Shown here: positions 50,314 through 59,876 of the stretch, one piece after another
Position numbering within the stretch: position 1 is the first letter of the stretch
Layout: every line of letters begins with the position of its first letter
Assembly (NCBI GenBank): GCA_026002935.1
Contig: BPGH01000002.1
Coordinates: forward strand, 62,001-126,000
DNA from: Acidimicrobiia bacterium
GTDB lineage: Bacteria; Actinomycetota; Acidimicrobiia; IMCC26256; PALSA-610
Length of the DNA: 64,000 nucleotides
Direction: 5' to 3'
The notes under the pieces: generated by a model
The model's input: the letters and a program-made list of their open reading frames with translations, nothing else
The model's database searches: none
Told to the model about the DNA's origin: nothing
Translations under genes and position numbers: made by a program

Positions 50314-52416
50314 TCAGGCGCCCCGCCCGGCACCCGGCGCCGGCATGGCGACCGGCTCGGCCTCCCACACGAGCACGTCGAGCCGGCAGTCGTGGAACCA
50401 GCAGTCGGCGACCGTGACGCCGCTCGCGCCGCGCTCGACGATGACGCCGCTGTCGCAACGGTCGGCGAACTGGCGCGTCACGGTCGTTCCCGACCCGCCC
50501 TCGACGCTGACCGCACGCATCGTCACCTCGGCCCGGTTCCGGTCGAGGTGCGTGCCGTGCGCGCCGAACAGGTGGATGCCGAACCACCGGGTCCGGTAAC
50601 GGTTGCGCTCGACCCGCGCGCCGGTGGTGCCCGTCAGCCGGATCGCGCACAGGTCGTCCTCGCACTCGTTGTCGCTCACGACGTGCCCGTCGCCACCGTT
50701 GACCTCGATGCCGACGCCCCACCGCAACCCGTGCTGGTAGTTGCCGTGGACCGTGGACGCGCGTGTCCCCGCGAGCCACACCTTGCCGCCCGAGACCACG
50801 TTGCGCGCGACGACGGCGCCGGAACCGCCCGACAGCAGGAGCGAGGTGAGCGCGCACCGTTCGACGGTGATCCCGTCACCGCCGCCGGTCACGCAGGTGG
50901 GCGGGATCATCATGTAGCCGGGCGCGCCGCCGCGCACGGTCACCCCGCGCAACGTCGAGCCCGGGCCGAGCTGCACCGCGGCCGACTTCCCCGAGTCGAT
51001 CACGACCGCGTCGAGCGGCGTGCCCGCCTCGGCGCACAGCGTCACGCCCTCGGGCACGACGAGCGGAAAGGCCTCGCCGGCCGCGGCGTCGTACACACCC
51101 GGCGCCAGCGCGACGACGTCACCCGGGCGCGCCGCGGCCAGCCGGCTCGTGACGGTCGGGGCGCCGGCCGGCCGGGGCGCGGCGTCACGCACGCGGATCG
51201 CCCCGGCGGCCGCGACCCGCAGGCGGTAGCGGCTGCCGAACGGGTGGCGCTCCACCGCGCGCGCGTCGACCGCGACGCCCCGGTCCGTCTCGCGGAACGC
51301 CAGCGCGGTGCCGTCGGGTGCCGTCACCGACACGACGCCCCCGAGACCCCCGAAGCAGGGTTCCGGCGAGGACGTGAGGTCGAAGGCGTGCACGACGTCG
51401 CCGGTGCGCGTGTACCAGTGGGTGCCGTGCTCCCCGCCGCCCGGCGGGTCGTGGCGCTGCGCGCCGTGGATCGCCTCGGCGTGGCGGTTCACCCACTCCC
51501 CCGCCTCGCGCAGGACACGCTCCTGCACCTCGGGCAGCGTCCCGTCGGCCCGCGGCCCGACGTCGAGCAGCAGGTTGCCGCCCTTCGCGACGGTCTCCAC
51601 CAGCAGCGCGACGATCTCACGGGGCTGCAGGTGGTCCTCGTCGCGCTCCACCTGGTTGAAGCAGAACGAGTACGCGAGCCCGCGACACAGCTCCCACGGC
51701 CCTTCGGGCGCCTCGGCGGGCACGTCGTACTCGTACACGGCGAAGTCGGCCGCGGACGCGAAGAACCGGTCGTTGACGACGAGCCCCGGTCGCGACGCCT
51801 TCGCCTCCGCGACGAGCTCGTCGGCGCGCCAGTGGTCGCCCGGATGGCCCCAGTGGCCGTCGCCCCACAGCACCGCGGGCTCGAAGCGCTCGACGAGCTC
51901 GCGGATCTGGGGCCGCATGAACGCGTCGACGTAGCCGGCGCGGTCGGGGTACGCGGGGTGGGCCCAGTCGAGCAGCGAGTAGTAGACGCCGAAGGCGTGA
52001 CCGCGCCGGCGGACCGCGGCGGCGAGCTCCGCGACGACGTCGCGGCGCGGGCCCTGCCGGACCGCGTTGCGCCCGGTGTGGGTGGCGTCCCACCAGCAGA
52101 ACCCGTCGTGGTGCTTCGTGACGTGGACGAGGTAGCGCATGCCCGCCGCGTCCATGAGGTCGGCGTAGGCCTCCGCGTCGAAGCGGTCGAAGGTGAGCTG
52201 CGGGATGAAGTCGTCGAACGGGCGGCCGCCGTGGTGCTCACGGTGCCACGTGACGACCTCGGGCAGGGGGCAGGTCGGGTGCAGCACGACGTCGGGCTTC
52301 GGCTCGAGGAACGCCCAGTACCAGTCGGCGTACTCGTGCAACGGCGCGAACGCCGGGACGGTGGCGATGTTCGCGTGCACGAACATCCCGTAGCGGCGGT
52401 CGCCGAGGAAGCTCAC
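50314..52416 (-). CDS. Alpha-L-fucosidase (GH29-like) fused to a right-handed parallel beta-helix domain
   Basis: GMFVHANIATVPAF...YLVHVTKHHDGFCWWDATHTGRNAVRQGPRRDVVAELAAAVRRRGHAFGVYYSLLDWAHP...GGNLLLDVGPRADGTLPEVQERVLREAGEWV; C-terminal NVVSGGKVWLAG...NECEDDLCAIRLTGTTGARVERNRY rungs. Confidence 0.82.
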   Translation of the reverse strand: MSFLGDRRYGMFVHANIATVPAFAPLHEYADWYWAFLEPKPDVVLHPTCPLPEVVTWHREHHGGRPFDDFIPQLTFDRFDAEAYADLMDAAGMRYLVHVTKHHDGFCWWDATHTGRNAVRQGPRRDVVAELAAAVRRRGHAFGVYYSLLDWAHPAYPDRAGYVDAFMRPQIRELVERFEPAVLWGDGHWGHPGDHWRADELVAEAKASRPGLVVNDRFFASAADFAVYEYDVPAEAPEGPWELCRGLAYSFCFNQVERDEDHLQPREIVALLVETVAKGGNLLLDVGPRADGTLPEVQERVLREAGEWVNRHAEAIHGAQRHDPPGGGEHGTHWYTRTGDVVHAFDLTSSPEPCFGGLGGVVSVTAPDGTALAFRETDRGVAVDARAVERHPFGSRYRLRVAAAGAIRVRDAAPRPAGAPTVTSRLAAARPGDVVALAPGVYDAAAGEAFPLVVPEGVTLCAEAGTPLDAVVIDSGKSAAVQLGPGSTLRGVTVRGGAPGYMMIPPTCVTGGGDGITVERCALTSLLLSGGSGAVVARNVVSGGKVWLAGTRASTVHGNYQHGLRWGVGIEVNGGDGHVVSDNECEDDLCAIRLTGTTGARVERNRYRTRWFGIHLFGAHGTHLDRNRAEVTMRAVSVEGGSGTTVTRQFADRCDSGVIVERGASGVTVADCWFHDCRLDVLVWEAEPVAMPAPGAGRGA

Positions 52417-53111
52417 CGCGCCTGCCCGCCGGCCGCCGGGTGCAGGAACCCGGCGAGCGCGTGCGCGAGGTACCCGTCGTACACCTCCGACACGCCGCGC
52501 CGGGGGCCGAGGTCGAGCGCACCGACCAGCTCGAGGCTCACCAGGCCGTGCACGACGGCCCAGAGCCACCGGGCGAGGTGGTCCGCGTCGGCGCCCGGCC
52601 GCAGCAGGCCCGCGTCGGCGAGGCGCGCCACCGCGCCCGCGAGGATGTCGTGCGTGCCGCGCGCCACGGCGAGGTCGTCCTCGTCGGGGGTGAACTCGGG
52701 CACCGGCCGCCCGAACATCACGTCGTAGAAGTGCGGGCTCGCGAGCGCGGCCGCCCGGTAGGCGCGCCCGAGCTCGAGCAGGTCGAGCAGCGGGTCGTCC
52801 GAACGCGGCACGCGCCGCAGCCGCGCGGCGAGACGCGCGTAGCCCTCCCGGTACATCGCCCGGACGATGCCCTCCTTGCCGCCGAAGCGCGTGTAGATCG
52901 CCTGCGTGGTCGTGCCGGCCGCGGCGGAGATCCGCCGGGTCGTGAGCGCGGCCGGGCCCTCGCGTGCGAGCAGCTCCCCGGCCGCGTCGAGCAGCGCGCT
53001 CCGCACGTCGACGTCGGGACGCCCCGGGCGGGTGGTGGGCACGACCCGAGTCTCGCGCGGATCCGTGACCTCGCCGTCGCCCGGCCCGCGGTACCGTCCC
53101 CGGGATGTCAC
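52413..53111 (-). CDS. TetR/AcrR family transcriptional regulator
   Basis: RSALLDAAGELLAREGPAALTTRRISAAAGTTTQAIYTRFGGKEGIVRAMYREGYARLAARL. Confidence 0.9.
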   Translation of the reverse strand: MTSRGRYRGPGDGEVTDPRETRVVPTTRPGRPDVDVRSALLDAAGELLAREGPAALTTRRISAAAGTTTQAIYTRFGGKEGIVRAMYREGYARLAARLRRVPRSDDPLLDLLELGRAYRAAALASPHFYDVMFGRPVPEFTPDEDDLAVARGTHDILAGAVARLADAGLLRPGADADHLARWLWAVVHGLVSLELVGALDLGPRRGVSEVYDGYLAHALAGFLHPAAGGQAR

Positions 53112-53566
53112 GGCGCGGTGACCAGCTCGTCATCACGAACCGCCGGGCGCGCCACGACTACCACCTGCTCGACACCTACGAGTGCGGGATCGTGCTCGAG
53201 GGCGCCGAGGTGAAGTCGATCCGCAACGGCCGCGCCAACCTGCAGGACGCGTACGCGCGCGTGGAGGGCGGCGAGGTGTGGCTGTACGGCATGCACGTCT
53301 CCCCGTACGAGTTCTCGCGCGGCACGCTCGATCCCCTGCGCCGCCGCAAGCTCCTGCTGCACCGCGCCGAGATCGCACGGATCGAGCGAGCGACCGCCGA
53401 GAAGGGCGTCACGCTCGTGCCGCTCCGCGTCTACTTCCGCGACGGGCGCGCCAAGGTCGAGATCGCGGTCGCGCGCGGCAAGGCCCGCTACGACAAGCGT
53501 CATGCGCTGGCCGAACGCGACGCGCGCCGGGAGGCCGAGCGCGCGCTGAAGGGCGAACGCGACTGA
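53105..53566 (+). CDS. smpB: SsrA-binding protein
   Basis: ITNRRARHDYHLLDTYECGIVLEGAEVKSIRNGRANLQDAYARVEGGEVWLYGMHVSPYEFSRGTLDPLRRRKLLLHRAEI. Confidence 0.97.
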   Translation: MSRRGDQLVITNRRARHDYHLLDTYECGIVLEGAEVKSIRNGRANLQDAYARVEGGEVWLYGMHVSPYEFSRGTLDPLRRRKLLLHRAEIARIERATAEKGVTLVPLRVYFRDGRAKVEIAVARGKARYDKRHALAERDARREAERALKGERD

Positions 53567-53726
53567 CCCGGTGGGGGCGTCGGCCGGACCGCCGCACGGA
53601 CGAAGGGCCGCGCGGACTATTCCGGCCCGGCGGCCGCGCCGTTACGGTACGCCGAAGGAGGGGGGCGCGTGCTGGTGGGGGCGGCGCCGTCCCGGGTGGT
53701 GACCCGGACGGCGCCGTGCACGCAGC

Positions 53727-54119
53727 TCACACGCCCTGCCGCTGCCCCTGCTCGCGTGCACGGCGCTGCTCGGCGACCGCCGCGTGCACCGCGTCCATGT
53801 CGAGGGCGCGCACCTGCGCGATCAGGTCCTCGAGCACCGGCGCCGGCAGCGCGCCCGGCTGCGAGAACACGGCCACCTGCTCCCGGAACACCATGAGCGT
53901 CGGGATCGACATGATCCCGAACGCGCCCGCGAGCGCCGGCTGGGCCTCGGTGTCGACCTTCCCGAACACGATGTCCTCGTGCTGGCGGGCCGCGGCCTCG
54001 AACACGGGGGCGAACGCCCGGCACGGCCCGCACCACTGCGCCCAGAAGTCGACCAGCACGATGTCGTTGCCGGTGACGACCTCCTCGAAGTTCTCGGCCG
54101 TGAGCTCGACGGTTGCCAT
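53727..54119 (-). CDS. Thioredoxin
   Basis: NDIVLVDFWAQWCGPCRAFAPVFEAAARQHEDIVFGKVDTEAQPALAGAFGIMSIPTLMVFRE. Confidence 0.95.
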   Translation of the reverse strand: MATVELTAENFEEVVTGNDIVLVDFWAQWCGPCRAFAPVFEAAARQHEDIVFGKVDTEAQPALAGAFGIMSIPTLMVFREQVAVFSQPGALPAPVLEDLIAQVRALDMDAVHAAVAEQRRAREQGQRQGV

Positions 54120-54184
54120 GGCGTTGCTGCTCCCCGATCGCGGGTGAATACCTACAGGGGTATGCAACCCACCGGCGCCGGGCG

Positions 54185-55489
54185 TCATTCCCGGGCGGTC
54201 GCGGCCGCCGCCGCGGTGCTCACGGCGCTTCCCGTACCCCTCGGCGGGCCGGCCCGGATCACCACCCGCACCGGCCGGTCGTCACGCAGGTAGTACCAGG
54301 ACCACCTGAGCATCACGAACAGCCGGTTCCCGAAGCCGATCAGGTAGTAGAGGTGGACGACCAGCCAGACGACCCATCCGAGGAAGCCGCGGAAGCGGAG
54401 CCGTCCGACCTGGCCGACGGCGGCGGTGCGGCCGATCGTGGCGAGCGTCCCCTTGTCCCGGTAGCGGAACGGGCGGGACGCGCGCCCGAGGATCGCGCGG
54501 GCGACGTAGCGACCGGCCTGCATCGCAGGCGGTGACGTCATCGGCAGCGGGTCGCCCTTCCGGTCGGTCGCGTCCGCGGCGTCGCCGATCGCCCACACGC
54601 CGGGCGCGCCCGGCACGCGCAGTCGCTCGTCGACCCGGAGCCGCCCGCTCCTGCCGACCGGGAGCCCCGCCGCGGCCGCGAGCGGGGCCGGCCTCACGCC
54701 GGCGGTCCAGACCATGGTCGCGGTCGCGATCTCGTCGCCGTCGCGCGTGCGGACGCGGTCGTGGCCGGCGGACGCGACGAGCGTGCCGGTGTGCACGTCG
54801 ACGCCGCGGCGTTCGAGCTCGCGACGCGCGTAGGCGGACAGCGACGGTGCGAACGTCGAGAGCAGGCGGTCGGCGCCTTCGAGCAGCACGATGCGCACGT
54901 CCGACGGTGCGATCTCCGGGTACTCGTGCGGCAGGACGAGCCGGACGAGCTCGGCGAGCGCACCTGCGAACTCGACGCCGGTCGGGCCGCCGCCGACGAT
55001 GCAGAACGTGAGGAGCCGCTCGCGCTCCCGGGCGTCGGCCGTGGCGGTCGCGCGCTCGAGGCATTCGAGCACGTGGTTGCGGAGCTGCAGCGCCTCGGCG
55101 AGGTCCTTCAGGCCGAGCGCGTGCTTCGCGATCTCGTCGTTGCCGAAGAAGTCGGTGGTGCTGCCCGCGGCGAGGACGAGATGGTCGTACGCGATCTCGT
55201 CGCCGTCGCCGAGCCGCACGGCGCGGCGGTCGGTGTCGATTGCGACGACCTCACCCATGCGGATGCGGACGTTGGGTGCGCCGCGGAAGACCTTGCGCAG
55301 CGGCGCGGTGATCTCCGACGGGCCGAGCAGGCAGCTCGCCACCTGGTAGAGCAGCGGCGTGAAGAGGTGGTAGTTGCGGCGGTCGACGACGAGCACGTCG
55401 ACGGGCTCGCCGGCGAGGTGCCGCGCGCACTGGAGGCCGCCGAACCCGGCGCCGACGATCACGACCCGCGGGTGCACGGTGCCGGCCAC
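54185..55489 (-). CDS. NDH-2-like FAD-dependent NADH dehydrogenase
   Basis: RVVIVGAGFGGLQCARHLAGEPVDVLVVDRRNYHLFTPLLYQVASCLLGPSEITAPLR...GGGPTGVEFAGALAEL...WAIGDAADATDRKGDPLPMTSPPAMQAG. Confidence 0.92.
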   Translation of the reverse strand: MAGTVHPRVVIVGAGFGGLQCARHLAGEPVDVLVVDRRNYHLFTPLLYQVASCLLGPSEITAPLRKVFRGAPNVRIRMGEVVAIDTDRRAVRLGDGDEIAYDHLVLAAGSTTDFFGNDEIAKHALGLKDLAEALQLRNHVLECLERATATADARERERLLTFCIVGGGPTGVEFAGALAELVRLVLPHEYPEIAPSDVRIVLLEGADRLLSTFAPSLSAYARRELERRGVDVHTGTLVASAGHDRVRTRDGDEIATATMVWTAGVRPAPLAAAAGLPVGRSGRLRVDERLRVPGAPGVWAIGDAADATDRKGDPLPMTSPPAMQAGRYVARAILGRASRPFRYRDKGTLATIGRTAAVGQVGRLRFRGFLGWVVWLVVHLYYLIGFGNRLFVMLRWSWYYLRDDRPVRVVIRAGPPRGTGSAVSTAAAAATARE

Positions 55490-55639
55490 GGCGCGACGGT
55501 AGCGAGGGCCGGTGGCGGCGTGGCCGCCCGGGCGGCGGGCCCCGGGGCGGTGCGGGAATGCCCGTCCCTGCGGGCCGTTACAATTCGGGTCCGGCCCGTC
55601 GGGCACCCGACACGACCCCGCCCGGCGGCCGATTGACAC

Positions 55640-55997
<358 letters not shown>

Positions 55998-56081
55998 CCG
56001 TCGCACCCCGCCCGGCGTGGCGGGCGGCGGGCGCGGCCGGCACGCGACGGTGCGGGCCACCCATCTGCTTCACTGCCGGTC

Positions 56082-58610
56082 GTGCCGGACGGTGCCCCGC
56101 ACGCACGCGACGCCGAGGACGCCGAGGAGCTGCCGGGGCGGGCCGAGGTGCTCGACCGGGTCGAGCGCGCGCTGGCCGGCACCGGCACCGGCGCGTTCGT
56201 CGCCGGGCCGCCCGGTTCCGGGGTGACCGCGTGCCTGCGCACGGTCGCGACCCGGCTCGCCGCTGCGGGCCACGACGTGCGGCTCGCGGTGGGCGCGCTC
56301 GACCCGCGCGATCTCGACGGCCCGGTCGTCGTCGTCGACGACGCCGACGGTCTCGGCGGCCCGGACGCCGACGCGCTCCGCCGCTGGGCGCTGACGAGCG
56401 GGCACCGTCTGGTCGCCGGCACCACGCGGCCCGAGCGCTGCCACCCCACGCTGCGGTGGCTGTGGACCTCCGGCGTGCTCGTGCGGGTCGACCTCTCCCC
56501 GCTCGGACGCGACGCCGTCACCACGCTGGTCGAGCGCGCCGCCGGCACGCCGCCCGACGGCGCGACGGTCGAGGCGTTCCTCGCCGCGTCGGCGGGGCTG
56601 CCGGCGTTGCTCGTCCTCGCCCTCGACGCGGCGATCGCCGCCGGCGTGCTCACGGAGCGCACGGGGTGCGCCCGGCTGTCGGCGTCGCCACCGCTCACCC
56701 CGGCACTCACCGCCCGGGTCGGTTCGTTGCTCGGCGCGCTCGACCCGGAGGCGGCGGGCGCGCTCGACCTGGTGTGCACCGCCGGGCGGATCCGCACCCC
56801 GCACCACCTCCTGCCGGACGCCGCGCTGCGCCGGCTCGCGGCGCACGCGCTCGTGCGCCTCGAACCGGACGGCGACGCGCGCGTCGCGCGGCCGGCGGCG
56901 GGGCTGGTGACCCGCGCCGTGCTCGACGCGCTCGGCCCGGCCGGCCAGGCGGCGCTCGCCACGCGGCTCCTCGGGACCTGCGGCGACCCCGAGCCGGTGC
57001 GGACGCGATGGCGGGTGCGGGCCGGGCTCGGGTGCGACGCGCGGGAGCTGCTCGCCGCGGCGTGGGCGTGCCGGGCGGCGGGCGAGACCGACGACGCGGA
57101 GGCGCTCGCCCGCCGGGCCCACGACCAGGGCGACGCGGCGGCCGGCATCCTGGTCGCGGAGCTCCTCGCGACCCGCGGCGACCGGCGCGACGCGGCCCGG
57201 ACCCTCGAGTCGGTCCTCGCGCGCCCCGACACCGAACCGCTCGCGCGCGCGACCGCGACCTTCGAGCTCGCGACCCTGAGATTGTGGAACCTCGCCGACG
57301 CCGACGGCGCGCTGACCCTCCTGCGCGAGGCGGCACCGCAGCTCACCCCCGCGATCGGCGCGGAGCCGCTCGTCGGCGCGCAGGCGTCGATCCTCGTGTA
57401 CGCGGGCCGCGGCGCCGAGGCGCTGGCGCTCGTCGAGGGGCACGTGCGCGCCCACGGCCCGACCGCCGAGCCGCTCGTCGACCACGTGCTCGCGGTCGCC
57501 CGCACCCTGCACGGCGCGTGCGAGACGGCCTGTGCCGACGCCCGGCGCGGGCTCGCGCGCTGCCTCGAGCACCCGGGCGTGCCGATCCCCGACCCCGAGA
57601 TCCACGTCGTCGGCGCGGCCTTCGCCCTCGGCGAGGCGGGGCGCCTCGGCGAGGCCGAGACCCTGGTCCGCGAGTGGTACGAACGCGCGGTGGCCCGGGG
57701 CCTGCACCCCGGCTGGCTCGCGCTCGCCCGGGCACGCGTCGCGTTGCAGCGCGGCCGGCTCGACCTCGCGGCGCGCTTCGGGCGCGAGGCCGCCGCCGAG
57801 TTCACCGAGCGCGACAACCACGCGCCCCGCCGGTGGGCGGTCGCCGCCCAGCTCGTCGCCGCCGCCGGCGCCGGCGACGCGACCGCGTGCGAGGCCCTGT
57901 CGGCCGAACTCGACCGGCTCGGGACCGGCGCGGTCCGCTTCCTCGAACCCGACGTCGAGCGCGCCCGCGCGTGGGCCCTCGACGCCACCGGCTACACGCA
58001 ACGGGCGTGCGAGGCGCTCGCCGCCACCGCGCGGCGCGCCGAGGACGGCGGCTCGCCGACCCTCGCCGCCGCCGCGTGGCACGACGCGTTGCGCATGGGG
58101 TGGCCCGAGGCGGCGGCGCACCTGGTGCGGCTGCGCGACCGCGTCGACGGCGCGTGGGCGGCGCGCCGGGCCGCCCACGCCGAGGCCTTCGTGCACCGCG
58201 ACGTCGACGGCCTGCTGGCCGCGGCCGACGACTTCGCCGCGATCGGGGCCTCCCTGTGTGCCGCGGACGCCGCGGCGCAGGCGGTCGCGCTCGCCCGCCG
58301 GGGTGGGCCGGGCCGGGCGGTGCGGGCGGCGACCGCCCGGGCGCTCGAGCACCGGGCGGCGTGCGGCCCCGCGCCGTCGACGCCCGCGGTGCGGGCGCTC
58401 GGCGCCGGCGTGCTGAGCGCCCGCGAGCACGAGGTCGCGCGCCTCGCCGCGGGGGGTCGGACCAGCCGCGAGATCGCGGCCGGGCTGGGCGTTTCGGTCC
58501 GGACCGTCGACAACCTGCTCCAGCGCGCCTACACGAAGCTCGGGATCCACCGCCGTGCCGACCTCGCCGAGGCGCTCGCCCGCACCGAGCGGGCGGGACG
58601 CGACGCGTGA
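56082..58610 (+). CDS. Large LuxR-family transcriptional regulator (N-terminal P-loop-like region, C-terminal HTH)
   Basis: AFVAGPPGSGVTACLRTVATRL...VVVVDDADGL; C-terminal LSAREHEVARLAAGGRTSREIAAGLGVSVRTVDNLLQRAYTKLGIHRRADLAEAL. Confidence 0.9.
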   Translation: MPDGAPHARDAEDAEELPGRAEVLDRVERALAGTGTGAFVAGPPGSGVTACLRTVATRLAAAGHDVRLAVGALDPRDLDGPVVVVDDADGLGGPDADALRRWALTSGHRLVAGTTRPERCHPTLRWLWTSGVLVRVDLSPLGRDAVTTLVERAAGTPPDGATVEAFLAASAGLPALLVLALDAAIAAGVLTERTGCARLSASPPLTPALTARVGSLLGALDPEAAGALDLVCTAGRIRTPHHLLPDAALRRLAAHALVRLEPDGDARVARPAAGLVTRAVLDALGPAGQAALATRLLGTCGDPEPVRTRWRVRAGLGCDARELLAAAWACRAAGETDDAEALARRAHDQGDAAAGILVAELLATRGDRRDAARTLESVLARPDTEPLARATATFELATLRLWNLADADGALTLLREAAPQLTPAIGAEPLVGAQASILVYAGRGAEALALVEGHVRAHGPTAEPLVDHVLAVARTLHGACETACADARRGLARCLEHPGVPIPDPEIHVVGAAFALGEAGRLGEAETLVREWYERAVARGLHPGWLALARARVALQRGRLDLAARFGREAAAEFTERDNHAPRRWAVAAQLVAAAGAGDATACEALSAELDRLGTGAVRFLEPDVERARAWALDATGYTQRACEALAATARRAEDGGSPTLAAAAWHDALRMGWPEAAAHLVRLRDRVDGAWAARRAAHAEAFVHRDVDGLLAAADDFAAIGASLCAADAAAQAVALARRGGPGRAVRAATARALEHRAACGPAPSTPAVRALGAGVLSAREHEVARLAAGGRTSREIAAGLGVSVRTVDNLLQRAYTKLGIHRRADLAEALARTERAGRDA

Positions 58611-58645
58611 CCGCCCGCCACCCCGGGCCGCCGGCCGACGGCGCC

Positions 58646-58676
58646 GTGAGCAACCCGCGTCGCGGCGTGAGCAACC
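58646..58676. promoter_or_regulatory. Two direct GTGAGCAACC repeats spaced 21 bp
   Basis: 58646-58655 and 58667-58676, between the LuxR gene and the LPxTG-type gene. Confidence 0.5.
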
Positions 58677-58770
58677 GCTGCTCATGACGGCACCCGGCCG
58701 TCGTGGTTCCCTGCACCCGGTCGCCCGAGGAGCGGCGCGACCACGGCGGCACACGGGAGGGTGCGACGAC

Positions 58771-59448
58771 ATGGGTGTGGGAACGCGACACGGACGTCTC
58801 CTGGCGATGCTCGCGGGCACGGCGGCCCTCGCGGCGATCGGCTGGGCCGACCCGGCCGGGGCCGCGGAACCCGTCGTCACCGGCACCCCGGCCGTCGGCG
58901 CGACGATCACGGTGAGCAGTGACGACGCGACCTCGTGCGACGCCGGCGAAGCGGACGTCCAGCTCGGCCGCGTGACGGGGCCGGGCACGTCGGTGCCGAT
59001 CGTCAACGGCTCGACGAACCTCGTGGCCGGCCAGCCGTGGCAGGTCGACCTCACGATCCCGGCCACCGACTTCCAGGGCACCCCGCTGCAGGCGGGCGAC
59101 GAGCTCGTCGTGAGCTCCGGGGGGATCTGCAACGCCTTCGGCGACCAGTTCGGCTTCGTCCTCGACGACGTCTTCCTGACGCTCGGCAGCCCGGCCTCGC
59201 CCTCGACCACCGCGCCGCCCGGCCCGGCGCCGACGACGCCGACCACGGCGGGCGCGGCGCCCACCCCGGCACCCACCGCGGGCGCGGCGGCCACGACGGC
59301 GACGGAGGCCGCGTCGGGTACGGAGGCCACGTTGCCCCGCACCGGTGGCGCGGCGCTGCCGCTCGCGGCCACCGGCGCGCTCGCGATCGGCGGCGGCCTG
59401 GGCGCCCTCGCGTTCGCGTCGCGTCGGCCCCGGCACCGCACGCGCTGA
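58771..59448 (+). CDS. Secreted protein with C-terminal LPxTG-like sorting signal
   Basis: Signal peptide (AMLAGTAALAAIGWADPAGAAE), Thr/Pro linker, LPRTGGAALPLAATGALAIGGGLGALAFASRRPRHRTR. Confidence 0.8.
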   Translation: MGVGTRHGRLLAMLAGTAALAAIGWADPAGAAEPVVTGTPAVGATITVSSDDATSCDAGEADVQLGRVTGPGTSVPIVNGSTNLVAGQPWQVDLTIPATDFQGTPLQAGDELVVSSGGICNAFGDQFGFVLDDVFLTLGSPASPSTTAPPGPAPTTPTTAGAAPTPAPTAGAAATTATEAASGTEATLPRTGGAALPLAATGALAIGGGLGALAFASRRPRHRTR

Positions 59449-59876
59449 GCGCAGGGCGACGCGCCCCGCGCCCCCCTGCGGCGCGCGTCGCCCCGTGCGG
59501 CACGACGATGACGCCCGACGAGCGGCAGGCCGGCACGCCGGTCGCGACGGCACCCGACCCCCAGTCACCGAGTGCGGCGACGACGACGGCATGCCCGACC
59601 GGCGGCGCCGGCCGAGGGACCGTCCCCGGACCGGCGCCGCCGCGCCGACCCGGGGGCGTGCCTTCACACCCGGCCCGGTCCCCGACGCCGGATGCCGAGC
59701 GCGCCCGCACGCGAGGAAACGACGTTCTCCCTACACGGTGGCGTCTGACGAGAACGGTGTTGCAAAATCGGGAGTGCGGGATGCTCGACCCGACGGCACC
59801 CGCCCCGGCGCCGGCACGCCGTGCCCTGGGAATCATCTAGATCTATCGTTGGCCAGGCATCGGCAAGGGGGGAACC

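Noticed and set aside
53567-53720. ssrA directly downstream of smpB
   Set aside because: No tmRNA ends or tag there; the real tmRNA is at 55640-55997
56070-59441. 1123-aa reverse ORF opposite the LuxR gene
   Set aside because: Antisense GC shadow; repetitive R/G/E composition without motifs
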